A stretch of DNA of 64,000 bases from Elusimicrobiota bacterium (lineage in GTDB: Bacteria; Elusimicrobiota; Elusimicrobia; UBA1565). Numbering within the stretch: position 1 is the stretch's first letter; every line of letters begins with the position of its first letter. Both the position numbers and the translations under genes were made by a program. The stretch spans positions 210,111 through 274,110 of the forward strand of contig JACPXC010000059.1 of the NCBI GenBank assembly GCA_016196755.1, read 5' to 3'. The notes under the pieces are model-generated. The model did not search any database and was not told where the DNA came from. It worked only from the letters and a program-made list of their open reading frames with translations. Shown one piece after another: positions 24,830 through 33,502 of the stretch.

Positions 24830-25714
24830 ATGGCGCTCAGCGTGACGGCGGTCCTTCCGGCGTACAACGAGGAAGGCGCGGTGGCCAAGGTGGCCGCGGC
24901 GGTGAAGGCCGCCCTGGCCGGCGCCGGGCTCGAGGCCTACGAGGTCCTCGTAGTCGACGACGGCTCGAGCGACGGCACCGCCGCCGCCGCCGAGGCCGCG
25001 GGGGCGCGCGTCGTGCGCCACCCCGTCAACAGCGGCTACGGCCGGGCGCTCCTGACGGGCGCCTCCGAGGCCAAGCATCCCTGGCTCCTTTACCTCGACG
25101 CCGACGGTTCCTATCGGGCCGAAGACGCGGTGCGTCTCCTGGCCGACGCTCCGGCCTGCGACATGGTGGTCGGCGCCCGGCAGGGAAGCCTGTTCTGGGG
25201 CAACCCGGGCAAGGCCTTCCTGCGCTTTCTCCAACTCAAGCTCTCGGCCTTCGTCGCGGGGATGCCGATCCCCGACACCAACTCCGGCCTGCGCCTGGTG
25301 CGCAAGGCCGCCCTCGAGCACAACCTGCCGGTACGCTGCTACGGCTTCTCGCTTTCGACGACGATGACGCTGTCCTTCATCCAGCAGCGCCTGTTCGTGA
25401 AGTTCGTCCCCGTGGCCTACGACCCGCGCAAGGGCAAGTCCAAGGTGAAGCTCCTGCGCGACTCGCTGAGGACCCTCCAGCTCATGCTCGAGATCATCCT
25501 CTTCTTTAACCCGCTCAAGTTCGCGGTCACGGTCGCCGGACTGCTCCTGCTCTTAGCCGCCGCCCTGGCGGCCTCCTCGTCGTGCTCGGGCTCGGCGCTC
25601 CAGGCGCTGAGCGCCGTGCTGGCCGCCTTCGCGGCCCTGCCCGTGCTGATCGCCGGCTGCGTGCTCGACGCCCTGCGCCTGCACGGGCAGGCCGACCGGC
25701 ACTGGAAGATATAA
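24830..25714 (+). CDS. Polyprenyl-phosphate glycosyltransferase (GT2, DPM1-like)
   Basis: A 294-residue GT-A enzyme. VTAVLPAYNEEGAV at 4-17, EVLVVDDGSSDGT near 40-52, and the metal-binding DADGSY near 87-92 are the GT2 donor-site motifs. Two membrane helices at the C-terminus (FAVTVAGLLLLLAAALA and AVLAAFAALPVLIAGCV) anchor it. It probably loads a sugar onto undecaprenyl phosphate for the divergently encoded GT-C enzyme. A TATCCT -10 box lies six bases before the ATG, with no Shine-Dalgarno. It converges with speA. Confidence 0.85.
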   Translation: MALSVTAVLPAYNEEGAVAKVAAAVKAALAGAGLEAYEVLVVDDGSSDGTAAAAEAAGARVVRHPVNSGYGRALLTGASEAKHPWLLYLDADGSYRAEDAVRLLADAPACDMVVGARQGSLFWGNPGKAFLRFLQLKLSAFVAGMPIPDTNSGLRLVRKAALEHNLPVRCYGFSLSTTMTLSFIQQRLFVKFVPVAYDPRKGKSKVKLLRDSLRTLQLMLEIILFFNPLKFAVTVAGLLLLLAAALAASSSCSGSALQALSAVLAAFAALPVLIAGCVLDALRLHGQADRHWKI

Positions 25715-25721
25715 GGGAAGG

Positions 25722-27677
25722 CTACGTCAGGGGGACGGTGTCCGACTCGGCGGGCGCCGTCAGACCGACGGCCGCGCGCGGCCCGTGGTCGATGTACGTG
25801 TACTGCCGCAGCACCGCCTCGTAGTAGTCGAGGAGCTCGACGCCTTCGCGCGGCTTCAAAGCACCGGCTCGGACCTGGGTGTCCAGCGCAGTCTTGACCA
25901 TCTTCACGAGCTCGTATTCGCTGTACTGCGTGTCGTCTAGGACGTCGCGCACGGTCTGGCCGCGGATGACTTCCTCGACATAGTAGCCCGACGGCTCCTG
26001 GTCGTCCTCGAAAACGTGGACCTCGTTGACGCGGCCGAAGAGGTTGTGGATGTCGCCCATCGTGGCCTGGTAGGCACCCATGAGGAAGATGCCGAGGTAG
26101 TAGGGCTCGCCGTTGAGCGGGTGCACGGGCAGGGTGTCGCGCGGCCGGTCCCCGCAGACGTACTGGTCGACCTTGCCGTCGGAGTCGCAGGTGATGTCGA
26201 CGAGGCCGGCCTCGCGGCTGGGCTCTTCGTCTAGCCGGTGCAGGGGGACGATCGGGAACATATGGTTGATCGCCCAGCTGTCGGGCAGCGACTGGAACAG
26301 CGAGAAGTTGACGAGGTACTGGTCGTGCAGGGTCCGCGTCATGCGCTGGACGTCCTCGGGGACGCTCTCGGCCTGGGGCAGGAGCTTGCGAATCTCGAGG
26401 CAGAGGCGCCAGAACAGGGTCTCGGCCTTGGCCTTCTCCTCCAGGTCGATGTAGCCCAAGCGGAAGAGCGAGTTGGCCTCTTCGAGCCAGCGCAGGCCGT
26501 CGTGGTAGCTCTCGCCGATCCCCTCGAGGGTCAGGTCCTTGAGGGCGTCGCGGATCTCGCGCACGACGACGTGGTCGTCGGGCGTCTCGTCGACCGGGAT
26601 GACGGAGGCGCCGGTCTCGATGGAGCCGAAGATGTTGACGACCAGCATCGCGTGGTGGGCCGTCGTGGAGCGGCCCGACTCGGTGACGATGTTGGGCTCG
26701 GGGACCTTCTCCTGGGCGCAGACGGTCTGGATCGAGTAGACCAGGCCGCGCGCGTACTCGTCGAGCGTGTAGTTGATCGAGTGGTCGTTGGAGGTCTTGG
26801 TGCCGTCGTAATCGACGCCGAGGCCGCCGCCGCAGTCGAGGTACTCGAGCGGCACGCCCATCTTGCGCATCTTGGCGTAGATGCGGGTGGCTTCCTTGAC
26901 CCCGTCCTGGATGGCCTGGATCTCGGTGATCTGGGAGCCGATGTGGAAGTGGAGCATCTTGAGGTGCTCGATGGCGCCCTCGGCCTTGAGGGTGCGCACC
27001 GCGGCCACGAGCTCGGGCGTCGACAGCCCGAACTTGGCGGCGTGCCCGCCGGAGGTCTTCCACTTGCCCGAGCCCTCGGTGGAGAGCTTGGCGCGCAGGC
27101 CGATGAGGGGCTGGACGCCGGTCTCGCGGGCCGCGCGCAGCAGGAGGTCGAGCTCGCCGGGCTTTTCGATGACGACGACGACCTGCTTGCCCAGCTTGAC
27201 GCCCAGGCAGGAGAGGCGCATCATCTCCTCGTCCTTGTAGCCGTTGACGATGGTGAGGCCGTCGGCGCGGTTCATCGCGAGGACGGCCATCAACTCCGGC
27301 TTCGAGCCCGCTTCCAGGCCCATGCGGTAGGGCTTGCCGGCCTCGAGCACTTCCTCGACGACCTCGCGCAGCTGGTTGACCTTGATCGGGAAGACGCCCT
27401 GGTACTTGCCCTGGTAGTTGTGCTCCTCGATCGCGCGCCGGAAGGTGCGGTTGAGGAGGTTCACCCGGTCGTGGAGGATGTCCTGGAAGCGGATGAGGAC
27501 CGGGAGCTTGATGCCTCGCGCGGCCACGTCGTCTACGACGGCCTTGATGTCGATGATCTGGCGGGCGCTGCGCTTGGGCTGGTAGATGAGGTGGCCGTTG
27601 TCGGCCACCGCGAAGTAGTTCTGTCCCCAACCCTTGATATTGTAGAGCTTCGCGGCGTCTTTGACCGACCAAGTCAT
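25722..27677 (-). CDS. speA: Biosynthetic arginine decarboxylase
   Basis: A 651-residue PLP enzyme of the SpeA type, converting arginine to agmatine. The PLP Lys is K99 in VFPIKVNQ. The phosphate-binding region (CGGGLGVDYDGTKT) and the substrate/PLP motif VTESGRSTTAHHA follow. Length matches SpeA, including the family's insert and C-terminal helical domain. Agmatine would feed the agmatinase at 13.2 kb. The promoter TTGAAT-17-GATAAT lies eight bases upstream, without Shine-Dalgarno. Confidence 0.96.
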   Translation of the reverse strand: MTWSVKDAAKLYNIKGWGQNYFAVADNGHLIYQPKRSARQIIDIKAVVDDVAARGIKLPVLIRFQDILHDRVNLLNRTFRRAIEEHNYQGKYQGVFPIKVNQLREVVEEVLEAGKPYRMGLEAGSKPELMAVLAMNRADGLTIVNGYKDEEMMRLSCLGVKLGKQVVVVIEKPGELDLLLRAARETGVQPLIGLRAKLSTEGSGKWKTSGGHAAKFGLSTPELVAAVRTLKAEGAIEHLKMLHFHIGSQITEIQAIQDGVKEATRIYAKMRKMGVPLEYLDCGGGLGVDYDGTKTSNDHSINYTLDEYARGLVYSIQTVCAQEKVPEPNIVTESGRSTTAHHAMLVVNIFGSIETGASVIPVDETPDDHVVVREIRDALKDLTLEGIGESYHDGLRWLEEANSLFRLGYIDLEEKAKAETLFWRLCLEIRKLLPQAESVPEDVQRMTRTLHDQYLVNFSLFQSLPDSWAINHMFPIVPLHRLDEEPSREAGLVDITCDSDGKVDQYVCGDRPRDTLPVHPLNGEPYYLGIFLMGAYQATMGDIHNLFGRVNEVHVFEDDQEPSGYYVEEVIRGQTVRDVLDDTQYSEYELVKMVKTALDTQVRAGALKPREGVELLDYYEAVLRQYTYIDHGPRAAVGLTAPAESDTVPLT

Positions 27678-27685
27678 CGAAAGAG

Positions 27686-27714
27686 ATTATCCGACATTCC
27701 CGCCCGCGATTCAA
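27686..27714 (-). promoter_or_regulatory. speA promoter
   Basis: Minus strand: TTGAAT (27709-27714), a 17-base spacer, GATAAT (27686-27691), then eight bases to the ATG. A leaderless or near-leaderless message is predicted. Confidence 0.65.
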
Positions 27715-27755
27715 CCGGCAGGAACGTTGCTTTCAAGCTTCCGCCCGGTGACACG

Positions 27756-28523
27756 ATGCAGCCTCGACAACCCGAATGGGCCTGGCAATGGAGCGAGTTC
27801 GACGACCCCGTCGAATGGCTGTTCGCCGATTGGATCGCCCCGAACCACCTCGCCGACTTCGCCGGTAAGCTCGTGCTCGACGCCGGCTGCGGCCACGGAC
27901 GGCACGCGGCGCTCGTCGCGCGCCGCGCGGCGCGCGTCGTCGCCGTCGACCTCAACACCGCCGCGGTAGCGCGCAGGCGCGCAGGCGCGGCCGCCAACAT
28001 CGAGTTCCTCGCCGGCGACGTCGCCGGTTTTGACGACGGACGCCGGTTCGACGCGATCTACAGCGTGGGAGTGGTCCACCACACAGACGACCCCGACGTC
28101 ACGGTGGCCCACTTGCGTGCGCTGCTAAAGCCCGGCGGCCGGCTTATCCTCTGGGTCTACTCGCGCGAGGGTAACGCTCTAAACCGGCTGTTCCTCGAGC
28201 CGTTAAAGGCGGCGATACTGAGCGCGCTGCCGCGTCCGGTCCTGGACATCTTCTCGCACGCGCTGACGGCTTGGCTCTATCCTCTTATCTGGAGCGTCTA
28301 CCTCCTACCCATGTCCGCGCTCCCTTACTACGAGTATTTCGCCAACTGGCGCCGCCTCCCCTATTGGCGCAACCGCCTCAACGTCTTCGACAAGCTCAAC
28401 GCCCCGGTCACCCACTTTATCACGCGGGAGCGCGCCCTGAGCTGGATGAGCGGTCTCGTCGACGTCCACCTAAGTCCCTACCTGGGTGCGAGTTGGCGCA
28501 TCTCGGGCACCGCTCCGCGCTGA
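27756..28523 (+). CDS. SAM-dependent methyltransferase (class I)
   Basis: A 255-residue protein. The SAM motif LVLDAGCGHGRHAALVA lies at about 38-54, acidic VVAVDLN near 63, GDVAGF near 90 and the post-I motif AIYSVGVVHHTDDP near 101. The C-terminal third is hydrophobic and aromatic (TAWLYPLIWSVYLLPMSALPYYEYF), which suggests membrane contact and a lipid-like or quinone-like substrate. The substrate is not identifiable. It is divergent from speA. The ATG was chosen because the core begins shortly after it. Confidence 0.82.
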   Translation: MQPRQPEWAWQWSEFDDPVEWLFADWIAPNHLADFAGKLVLDAGCGHGRHAALVARRAARVVAVDLNTAAVARRRAGAAANIEFLAGDVAGFDDGRRFDAIYSVGVVHHTDDPDVTVAHLRALLKPGGRLILWVYSREGNALNRLFLEPLKAAILSALPRPVLDIFSHALTAWLYPLIWSVYLLPMSALPYYEYFANWRRLPYWRNRLNVFDKLNAPVTHFITRERALSWMSGLVDVHLSPYLGASWRISGTAPR

Positions 28524-28563
28524 CCCCCTTTCCCGCCGGCGGACCGGCGGTTATACTTCCGGC

Positions 28564-29406
28564 ATGAGACGCCTTTTGCTGCTTGCCTGCCTGGCCCTGG
28601 CACCCGCGACCGCTCGCGCGGCCGGCGGGATGTCCGCCGACGGCCGTCTGAGCTGGGACCCCGGCGACGCCGCGGTGACGATAAACAAGCGCTCGGGCTT
28701 CTCGGCGCGCGGCCAGAAGATAGCGCTGCCCGCGCTGGCTAAGGACGCCAAGCGCCGCGTGGTCTTTCCCATCCGCGGCGACCGCTTCGCGGTGCTCGAC
28801 GCGGCCGATGACGCCGTCGGCCTGCACCAGAACTCCCCGCGCGGGGCGCGCGGGGCGCTGGCCGTGGTGACCGGCGCGACGCTGCGGCTCCTCAACTTGC
28901 GCGGCCGCGTGCTCTGGACCAAGCGCCTGCCCGAGACCCACACGGTTGGCGGCGAGGCCGGCGTCGAGCCGCTGACCGTCGGCGCCGACGGCAGCTCGGC
29001 TTTGCTCCTGCAAGACGTCGACCCCTACTCGAAAGCCAAGCCGTTCATCCTCGTCTTGGACCCCAAGGGCAAGGACGTACTGCGCCTCGACTACACCTCA
29101 TGGAGCCGGGTCGACGAGATGCTGCTCTCCGACGACGGCAAGTGGCTCATCGTGCGCGGGATCGGCCGCATACCGGCCGACGACGCCTGGGGCACGGCGC
29201 TGGGCCACTACCGCCTGGAGGACGGCGACGCGGCGGTCTTCCCGACGCCGAAGGCCTCGGGGGCGAAATCCCTGCGCGCGGTCGACGCGAAGGGCTGGGC
29301 CTGCTGCCTGCTCGAGGGCAAGATATTGAGCGCGGTCGACCACGACGGCGGGCGCGACCCGGTGCCCTTCGGCGAACTGGGCAAGCGCTTCGGTGTGAAG
29401 CAGTGA
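28564..29406 (+). CDS. Secreted protein, possible beta-propeller, unknown function
   Basis: A 280-residue protein with a signal peptide (MRRLLLLACLALAPATARA). A TATACT -10 box lies six bases before the ATG. The mature part shows repeated short strands with Asp-Gly turns (DRFAVLDAADD, KPFILVLDPKGKDVLRL, KWLIVRGIGR), like WD40/PQQ-type beta-propeller blades, but no defining signature. Its stop overlaps the next gene's start as GTGA, so the two secreted proteins are made together. Confidence 0.7.
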   Translation: MRRLLLLACLALAPATARAAGGMSADGRLSWDPGDAAVTINKRSGFSARGQKIALPALAKDAKRRVVFPIRGDRFAVLDAADDAVGLHQNSPRGARGALAVVTGATLRLLNLRGRVLWTKRLPETHTVGGEAGVEPLTVGADGSSALLLQDVDPYSKAKPFILVLDPKGKDVLRLDYTSWSRVDEMLLSDDGKWLIVRGIGRIPADDAWGTALGHYRLEDGDAAVFPTPKASGAKSLRAVDAKGWACCLLEGKILSAVDHDGGRDPVPFGELGKRFGVKQ

Positions 29407-30260
29407 ACGCCTTATCCCTCTTCCTGGCTCTGGCTTTCCCAGCCGCGGCTTCCGGTCCCATCGACGTGGAGATGGCGCGCTTGGCCGCCCAAGGCTTCCG
29501 CCCTTCGGGCGGGGCCACCGCCCGCACGCGCAAGGGCGAGGTCTGGGCCGCGATGCTCAGGCGCGAGGACGGCACGCAGAGGCTCTATCTCTACATCCAC
29601 GACTCCCGGAAGGTGAAGACCTTGCACATGGAGCTGGGCGGCTCCCAGAAGCTCGAGCTCGACTCCATCCACGACGGCGGCGATCTCCCCGACCTCGAGG
29701 GCGACGGCGGGCGCATCGTGGCGCTGCGGACCATCATGCCCGGCCTAGACCAGGAGACGCTGGTCGTCCTGCGCGTGATAAACGGCGGCGTCGAGAAGCT
29801 CGGCCGCGTGTCGGGTGGGAGATTCAAGGACATAGACGGCGACGGCCGGCTGGAGATCGTCGGCCGCGAGCGTCCTCTGGGCGCCTTGTTCTCCATGTCG
29901 TGCCGGTCCTTCCACACGATGGCGCAGGCGGCTTGGCGCACGACGGTGCACATCCTCGAGCGCGGCAAGCTCGTGAAGGCGTCGGAGCGCTTCACGCCGT
30001 TCTACGACAAGCGCATCGCCGCGGAGAGGCGCGAGCTCTCGGGCATCGACGCCCGGGCCACCGACGACTACGGGGGCTTTCTGGGCCTGACGTTGTCGCT
30101 CTATTTCGACTATGAGCAGAGCGGCCGGAGCCGCCAGGGCTGGGGGGAGTTCCGCAGGCTCTTCCCCGTTAAGGATTCCGACCCCGCGCCGGTCAAGCGC
30201 TGCATGCAGCAGATGGAAGGGGTCATCAAGGACAAGCTGGACATCCCCGCGGACTGGTAG
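29403..30260 (+). CDS. Secreted protein of unknown function
   Basis: A 285-residue protein with a GTG start overlapping the preceding stop and a short signal peptide (NALSLFLALAFPAAASG). A strand-rich core (RLYLYIHDSRKVKTLHMEL) precedes a DIDGDGRLEIVG loop that resembles an FG-GAP/calcium-binding repeat. A helical C-terminal part follows. I do not recognise the family. It converges with the 30264 gene. Confidence 0.7.
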   Translation: MNALSLFLALAFPAAASGPIDVEMARLAAQGFRPSGGATARTRKGEVWAAMLRREDGTQRLYLYIHDSRKVKTLHMELGGSQKLELDSIHDGGDLPDLEGDGGRIVALRTIMPGLDQETLVVLRVINGGVEKLGRVSGGRFKDIDGDGRLEIVGRERPLGALFSMSCRSFHTMAQAAWRTTVHILERGKLVKASERFTPFYDKRIAAERRELSGIDARATDDYGGFLGLTLSLYFDYEQSGRSRQGWGEFRRLFPVKDSDPAPVKRCMQQMEGVIKDKLDIPADW

Positions 30261-30263
30261 TCT

Positions 30264-30740
30264 TTACGGCTCGACGCCGGCCACTTCGCGGCACCAGGTC
30301 TTAAAGCCGGCGGCGATGCGGACGGCGCGCTCCCCGGGCGGCAGGACCTCCGAAGACGACTTCTCGCCGGCCAGGTCGGCCAGGTCGCGCTGGAGGCGAT
30401 GGATGCCGTTAAAGTCGGAGGCGTCCTTAGGCAGGAAGGTCGTCAACGCCAGGATCGTGCCCTTCGACCCATCGAGCGTGAGCGTGAGCTTCGCCCACTG
30501 CCAGTTGAGGCGACACTTCCCGCAATCCCAATCGCCGACGGCGACCTCGAGGGGGGCGCGGCCGTCCCAAGGATAGAGGGGGATGAATTCCTCGATGCCG
30601 TCGACCTCCGCCCCTTCGCCTACGCGGTAGACCTCGCCGGCGTTCTCGGCGGTGGTCTTGAAGAGATAGGTCTGGATGAGGGCGTCGGTGTCGGCGCCGC
30701 AGCGCAGACAGCGAAAGACGCCGCCCAGGTTGGTGAACAT
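30264..30740 (-). CDS. Zinc-ribbon-like protein of unknown function
   Basis: A 158-residue protein. C11/C14 (CLRCGAD) and a second CGKC near 75 could form a zinc ribbon. The middle has an acidic strand-rich pattern and the C-terminus is helical. Its first residues, MFTNLGG, are repeated in a mini-ORF 460 bases upstream, which suggests a local duplication. It is the last gene of the leftward dnaA block. Confidence 0.65.
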   Translation of the reverse strand: MFTNLGGVFRCLRCGADTDALIQTYLFKTTAENAGEVYRVGEGAEVDGIEEFIPLYPWDGRAPLEVAVGDWDCGKCRLNWQWAKLTLTLDGSKGTILALTTFLPKDASDFNGIHRLQRDLADLAGEKSSSEVLPPGERAVRIAAGFKTWCREVAGVEP

Positions 30741-31148
30741 CTAGGCTCCCTTCAGCGTCGCGATGACCGCCCGGAGCTCGCGCAGCAGCCCGTGGTCCGA
30801 GTGCTTCCCGCCGTCGAGGACGGCCTGGAGCTTCCTCGCGCTCTTCTTCGACGCGAGGCGGCCGAGCGTGAAGACGGCCGAATTGGCCTTGCGGACGTCG
30901 TCCCCGGCGGCCAGCTCTTCCAGTTGGCCGACGAGCTTAGAGGCCATGAACTCGGCCTTGAACGGCCCCACGGCGTCGCGGATGAAGTTGCAGACGCTGA
31001 CGCACTGCTCCTCGTCGCAGGCCGACAGGGCTTCCGACATGGCCTTGAGCAGCTCCTTGGGCGGATGGGCTTCGTGGATCCGCGCCCAATATTCATCGGT
31101 ATTGCTGTCGGAGCGATATCCGGCGATTTCCTCGCGCAGGGTCTTCAT
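30741..31148 (-). CDS. Small helical protein of unknown function
   Basis: A 135-residue, all-helical, Cys-containing protein (ACDEEQCVSVCNFI). The pattern of paired helices (LVGQLEELAAGDDVRKANSAVFTLGRLASKKSARKLQAVL) resembles a few HEAT-like repeats. The ATG overlaps the stop of a 19-codon ORF as ATGA, and its own stop abuts the next start (TAGATG). Function unknown. Confidence 0.65.
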   Translation of the reverse strand: MKTLREEIAGYRSDSNTDEYWARIHEAHPPKELLKAMSEALSACDEEQCVSVCNFIRDAVGPFKAEFMASKLVGQLEELAAGDDVRKANSAVFTLGRLASKKSARKLQAVLDGGKHSDHGLLRELRAVIATLKGA

Positions 31149-31204
31149 CCGGGCTCGAGCATGCGCTCGTCGATCTCCGCGCCCCCGCCTAGGTTGGTGA
31201 ACAT
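31145..31204 (-). other. 19-codon ORF repeating the start of a nearby gene
   Basis: It encodes MFTNLGGGAEIDERMLEPG. The first seven residues and about 19 of 20 bases match the beginning of the gene at 30740. It overlaps the end of the VOC gene in another frame, and its stop overlaps the 31148 start. It may be a duplication scar, or a coupling peptide. Confidence 0.5.
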
Positions 31205-31587
31205 GGCGCCGCCTCCGTCGCGAAAGCGAGCACGTGGCCGTCCGGGTCCATGGAATAGGCCGCGTGGTGTCCCCAGTCCCTGGGAAGCATCGGGCTCAAC
31301 TCGCGCGCGCCGTTCGCGAGCGCCCGGCGGTGGCACGAGGCGGCATCCTGGGTGATGAGGTAGAGCTCGGCGCGCGGGACGCCGCGCCCCGCCGCCGGGT
31401 CGGGCAATGCGTCGCCCAAAAGGCGCTTGATCCCGGCCTCCGGCATGAGGCCGAGGACGGCGCCGTCGCCGAGCCGGAACTCCGTCATCCCGGGCATGTC
31501 GAGCTCGGGGCGCCGCGCCAGCACGGCGGCGTAGAAGTCCGCGCTCCTGCGCTGGTCGGAGACGTAGAGGATGAGGTGGGCGCGCAT
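31189..31587 (-). CDS. VOC/glyoxalase-superfamily protein
   Basis: A 132-residue protein with the vicinal-oxygen-chelate fold pattern: RAHLILYVSDQRRSADFYAAVL at the start and AYSMDPDGHVLAFA at the end. Possible metal ligands are H4, a Glu in RAELYL and the terminal Glu (FATE). Family members include glyoxalases, dioxygenases and antibiotic-binding proteins; the substrate cannot be predicted. The start follows AGGA and lies 50 bases after serS. Confidence 0.8.
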   Translation of the reverse strand: MRAHLILYVSDQRRSADFYAAVLARRPELDMPGMTEFRLGDGAVLGLMPEAGIKRLLGDALPDPAAGRGVPRAELYLITQDAASCHRRALANGARELSPMLPRDWGHHAAYSMDPDGHVLAFATEAAPCSPT

Positions 31588-31637
31588 GACGCGATCCTGG
31601 TCGGCGACGGCAATCTTATTCCTCAGGGAGGTCAGCG

Positions 31638-32972
31638 TTAGTATCCCTCGTTCGCCTTCGTCTTCGCCGGCCCGATGACGTCCTTGCCGACGTACTTGCG
31701 CAAACGCGAGGGGACCTCGACCGACCCGTCGGCGCGCTGGAAGTTCTCGAGGATGGCGGCGAAGACCCGCCCCACGGCCAGGCCCGAGCCGTTGAGGGTA
31801 TGGACCAGCTCGGGGGCCGCCTTCGGACCGCGGCGGAAGCGCGCGTTCATGCGCCGGGCCTGGAAGTCCCCGCAGTTCGAGCACGACGACGTCTCGCGCC
31901 AGCGCCGCTCGGCGGGGAACCAGACCTCGAGGTCGTAGGTCTTGCAGGAGGCGAACCCCAGGTCCGCGGTGCAGAGCTCGAGCATCCGGTAGGGCAGGTG
32001 CAGCTCGCGCAGGATGCCGGCCGCGTGCTCGGTCAGCTGCTCGAGCGCCGACAACGAGTCCTCGGGCTTGGTGATCCAGACCAGCTCCACCTTGTCGAAC
32101 TGGTGCTGCCGGATGAGGCCCTTCACGTCCTTGCCGTAGGAGCCGGCCTCTTGGCGGAAGCAAGGCGTCAGCGCCGTGAGCTTCATCGGAAGGGCGGCTT
32201 CTTCGAGTATGGTCTCGCGCACCAGGTTCGTCAGCGGCACCTCGGAGGTGGGGATCAGATAGAGTGGGAGCGCCGCCTCCGTGCCGGCGGGGCCGGTGGC
32301 GGTCTTGTAGAGGTCCTCCTCGAACTTGGGCAGCTGGCCGGTCCCCTGCAGGACCTCGCTGCGCACGAGATACGGCACCCAGGCCTCGGTGTAGCCGTTC
32401 TGGCCCGTGTGGGTGTCGAGCATGAACTGCGCCAGCGCCCGGTGCAGGCGCGCGAGGTCCCCTTTGAGGACCGAGAAGCGCGAGCCACCGAGCTTGGCCC
32501 CGGCGCCGAAGTCCATCAGCCCCAGCGCCTCGCCCAGCGCCGCGTGGTCCTTGAGCGGGAACGGGGGCGGAGTGGGCTCGGGGTCGGAGCGCACCAGGCG
32601 GTTGTCGGCCTCGGACCTGCCCACCGGCACCGACTCGTGGGGGAAATGGGGGATCCCGAGCAGGAGGTCCGAGAGCTCCTTATCGAGAGCGGCCAGCTCG
32701 GCTTCCTTCTCTGGCATCGCGGCTTTGACCTGGGCGACCTCGTCCATCAGCGCCTGGGCCTTGGCCTCGTCCTTGGCCGCCTTGGCCGCGCCGATGGCCT
32801 TCGAGGCCTCGTTGCGCTTGGAGCGCAGGGTCTCGACCTCCTGCAGGAGGACGCGGTGGCGGTCGCCCAGCGCTAGGGCACTCTCCAGCGCGGGGAGAGA
32901 ACGCCGCCCTCTGTCCACCGCTCCCTTTCGGGCGCGGGCAGGGTCGGAGCGCAGTATCTTCGGGTCGTTCAC
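31638..32972 (-). CDS. serS: Seryl-tRNA synthetase
   Basis: A 444-residue class II synthetase. The N-terminal coiled-coil tRNA-binding arm (about 30-105) is followed by the catalytic domain with TSEVPLTNL, motif 2 (CFRQEAGSYGKDVKGLIRQHQF) and motif 3 (GSGLAVGRVFAAILENFQ). It charges tRNA-Ser and tRNA-Sec with serine. Length is normal. The ATG overlaps the stop of the preceding small secreted gene (ATGA). Confidence 0.97.
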   Translation of the reverse strand: MNDPKILRSDPARARKGAVDRGRRSLPALESALALGDRHRVLLQEVETLRSKRNEASKAIGAAKAAKDEAKAQALMDEVAQVKAAMPEKEAELAALDKELSDLLLGIPHFPHESVPVGRSEADNRLVRSDPEPTPPPFPLKDHAALGEALGLMDFGAGAKLGGSRFSVLKGDLARLHRALAQFMLDTHTGQNGYTEAWVPYLVRSEVLQGTGQLPKFEEDLYKTATGPAGTEAALPLYLIPTSEVPLTNLVRETILEEAALPMKLTALTPCFRQEAGSYGKDVKGLIRQHQFDKVELVWITKPEDSLSALEQLTEHAAGILRELHLPYRMLELCTADLGFASCKTYDLEVWFPAERRWRETSSCSNCGDFQARRMNARFRRGPKAAPELVHTLNGSGLAVGRVFAAILENFQRADGSVEVPSRLRKYVGKDVIGPAKTKANEGY

Positions 32973-33493
32973 CGCGGCTTCCAGTTGACGGAGATGGTCT
33001 TGGTCCCCGTCCGGCCGCTCAGCGACTCGGTGCCGGCGCGCGGCTCGATGGCCGCCTCGACGCGCAGGGCGTCCGGCCAGAAGCCGGCGGCCTTCAGGCG
33101 CGTAAGATGAGTCTGGACGGCCACCCGGTTGATGGGGAGGATGACCTCGATGCCATGGCCGCGCTTGATCTGAGGCACGTGGCGGTCCTCCAAGAGGAAC
33201 GGGATGCTCCAGGTCCCCTCGCCGGTCGTACCGAGGCGGCGCAGGCGGGCGCTCAGCGAGAAGCGGATGCGCGCGCCGCTCTCGACGCGGGTACCCTCGT
33301 TGTCGACGGTGAGGACGGCGCGCAGGAGCGCGGCGGGCTTGCCCTCGGGGGGCAGGAGCAGGTTCTCGACCGAATGGTACACCGGCCGGCCCTTCTGCCC
33401 GGGAATGGCCACCTGGAGCGTGGTCGACGACACCATCAGGCCCGCCGAGGCGGGGATGGAGTAGAAGATGAGCGACAAGAGCGCGGCCAGCAT
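32969..33493 (-). CDS. Secreted or membrane-anchored protein of unknown function
   Basis: A 174-residue protein starting with a hydrophobic signal segment (AALLSLIFYSIPASAGLM). The rest is strand-rich with alternating charged and hydrophobic residues (LLRAVLTVDNEGTRVESGARIRFSLSARL), typical of a small beta-sandwich. No family recognised. CGGAGA precedes the ATG, nine bases after rtcB. Confidence 0.65.
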   Translation of the reverse strand: MLAALLSLIFYSIPASAGLMVSSTTLQVAIPGQKGRPVYHSVENLLLPPEGKPAALLRAVLTVDNEGTRVESGARIRFSLSARLRRLGTTGEGTWSIPFLLEDRHVPQIKRGHGIEVILPINRVAVQTHLTRLKAAGFWPDALRVEAAIEPRAGTESLSGRTGTKTISVNWKPR

Positions 33494-33502
33494 TCTCCGA
33501 TT

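Noticed and set aside
26238..27755. Plus-strand frame leading into the 27756 methyltransferase
   Set aside because: The part before 27756 is antisense to arginine decarboxylase; the methyltransferase fold begins at MQPRQPEW.
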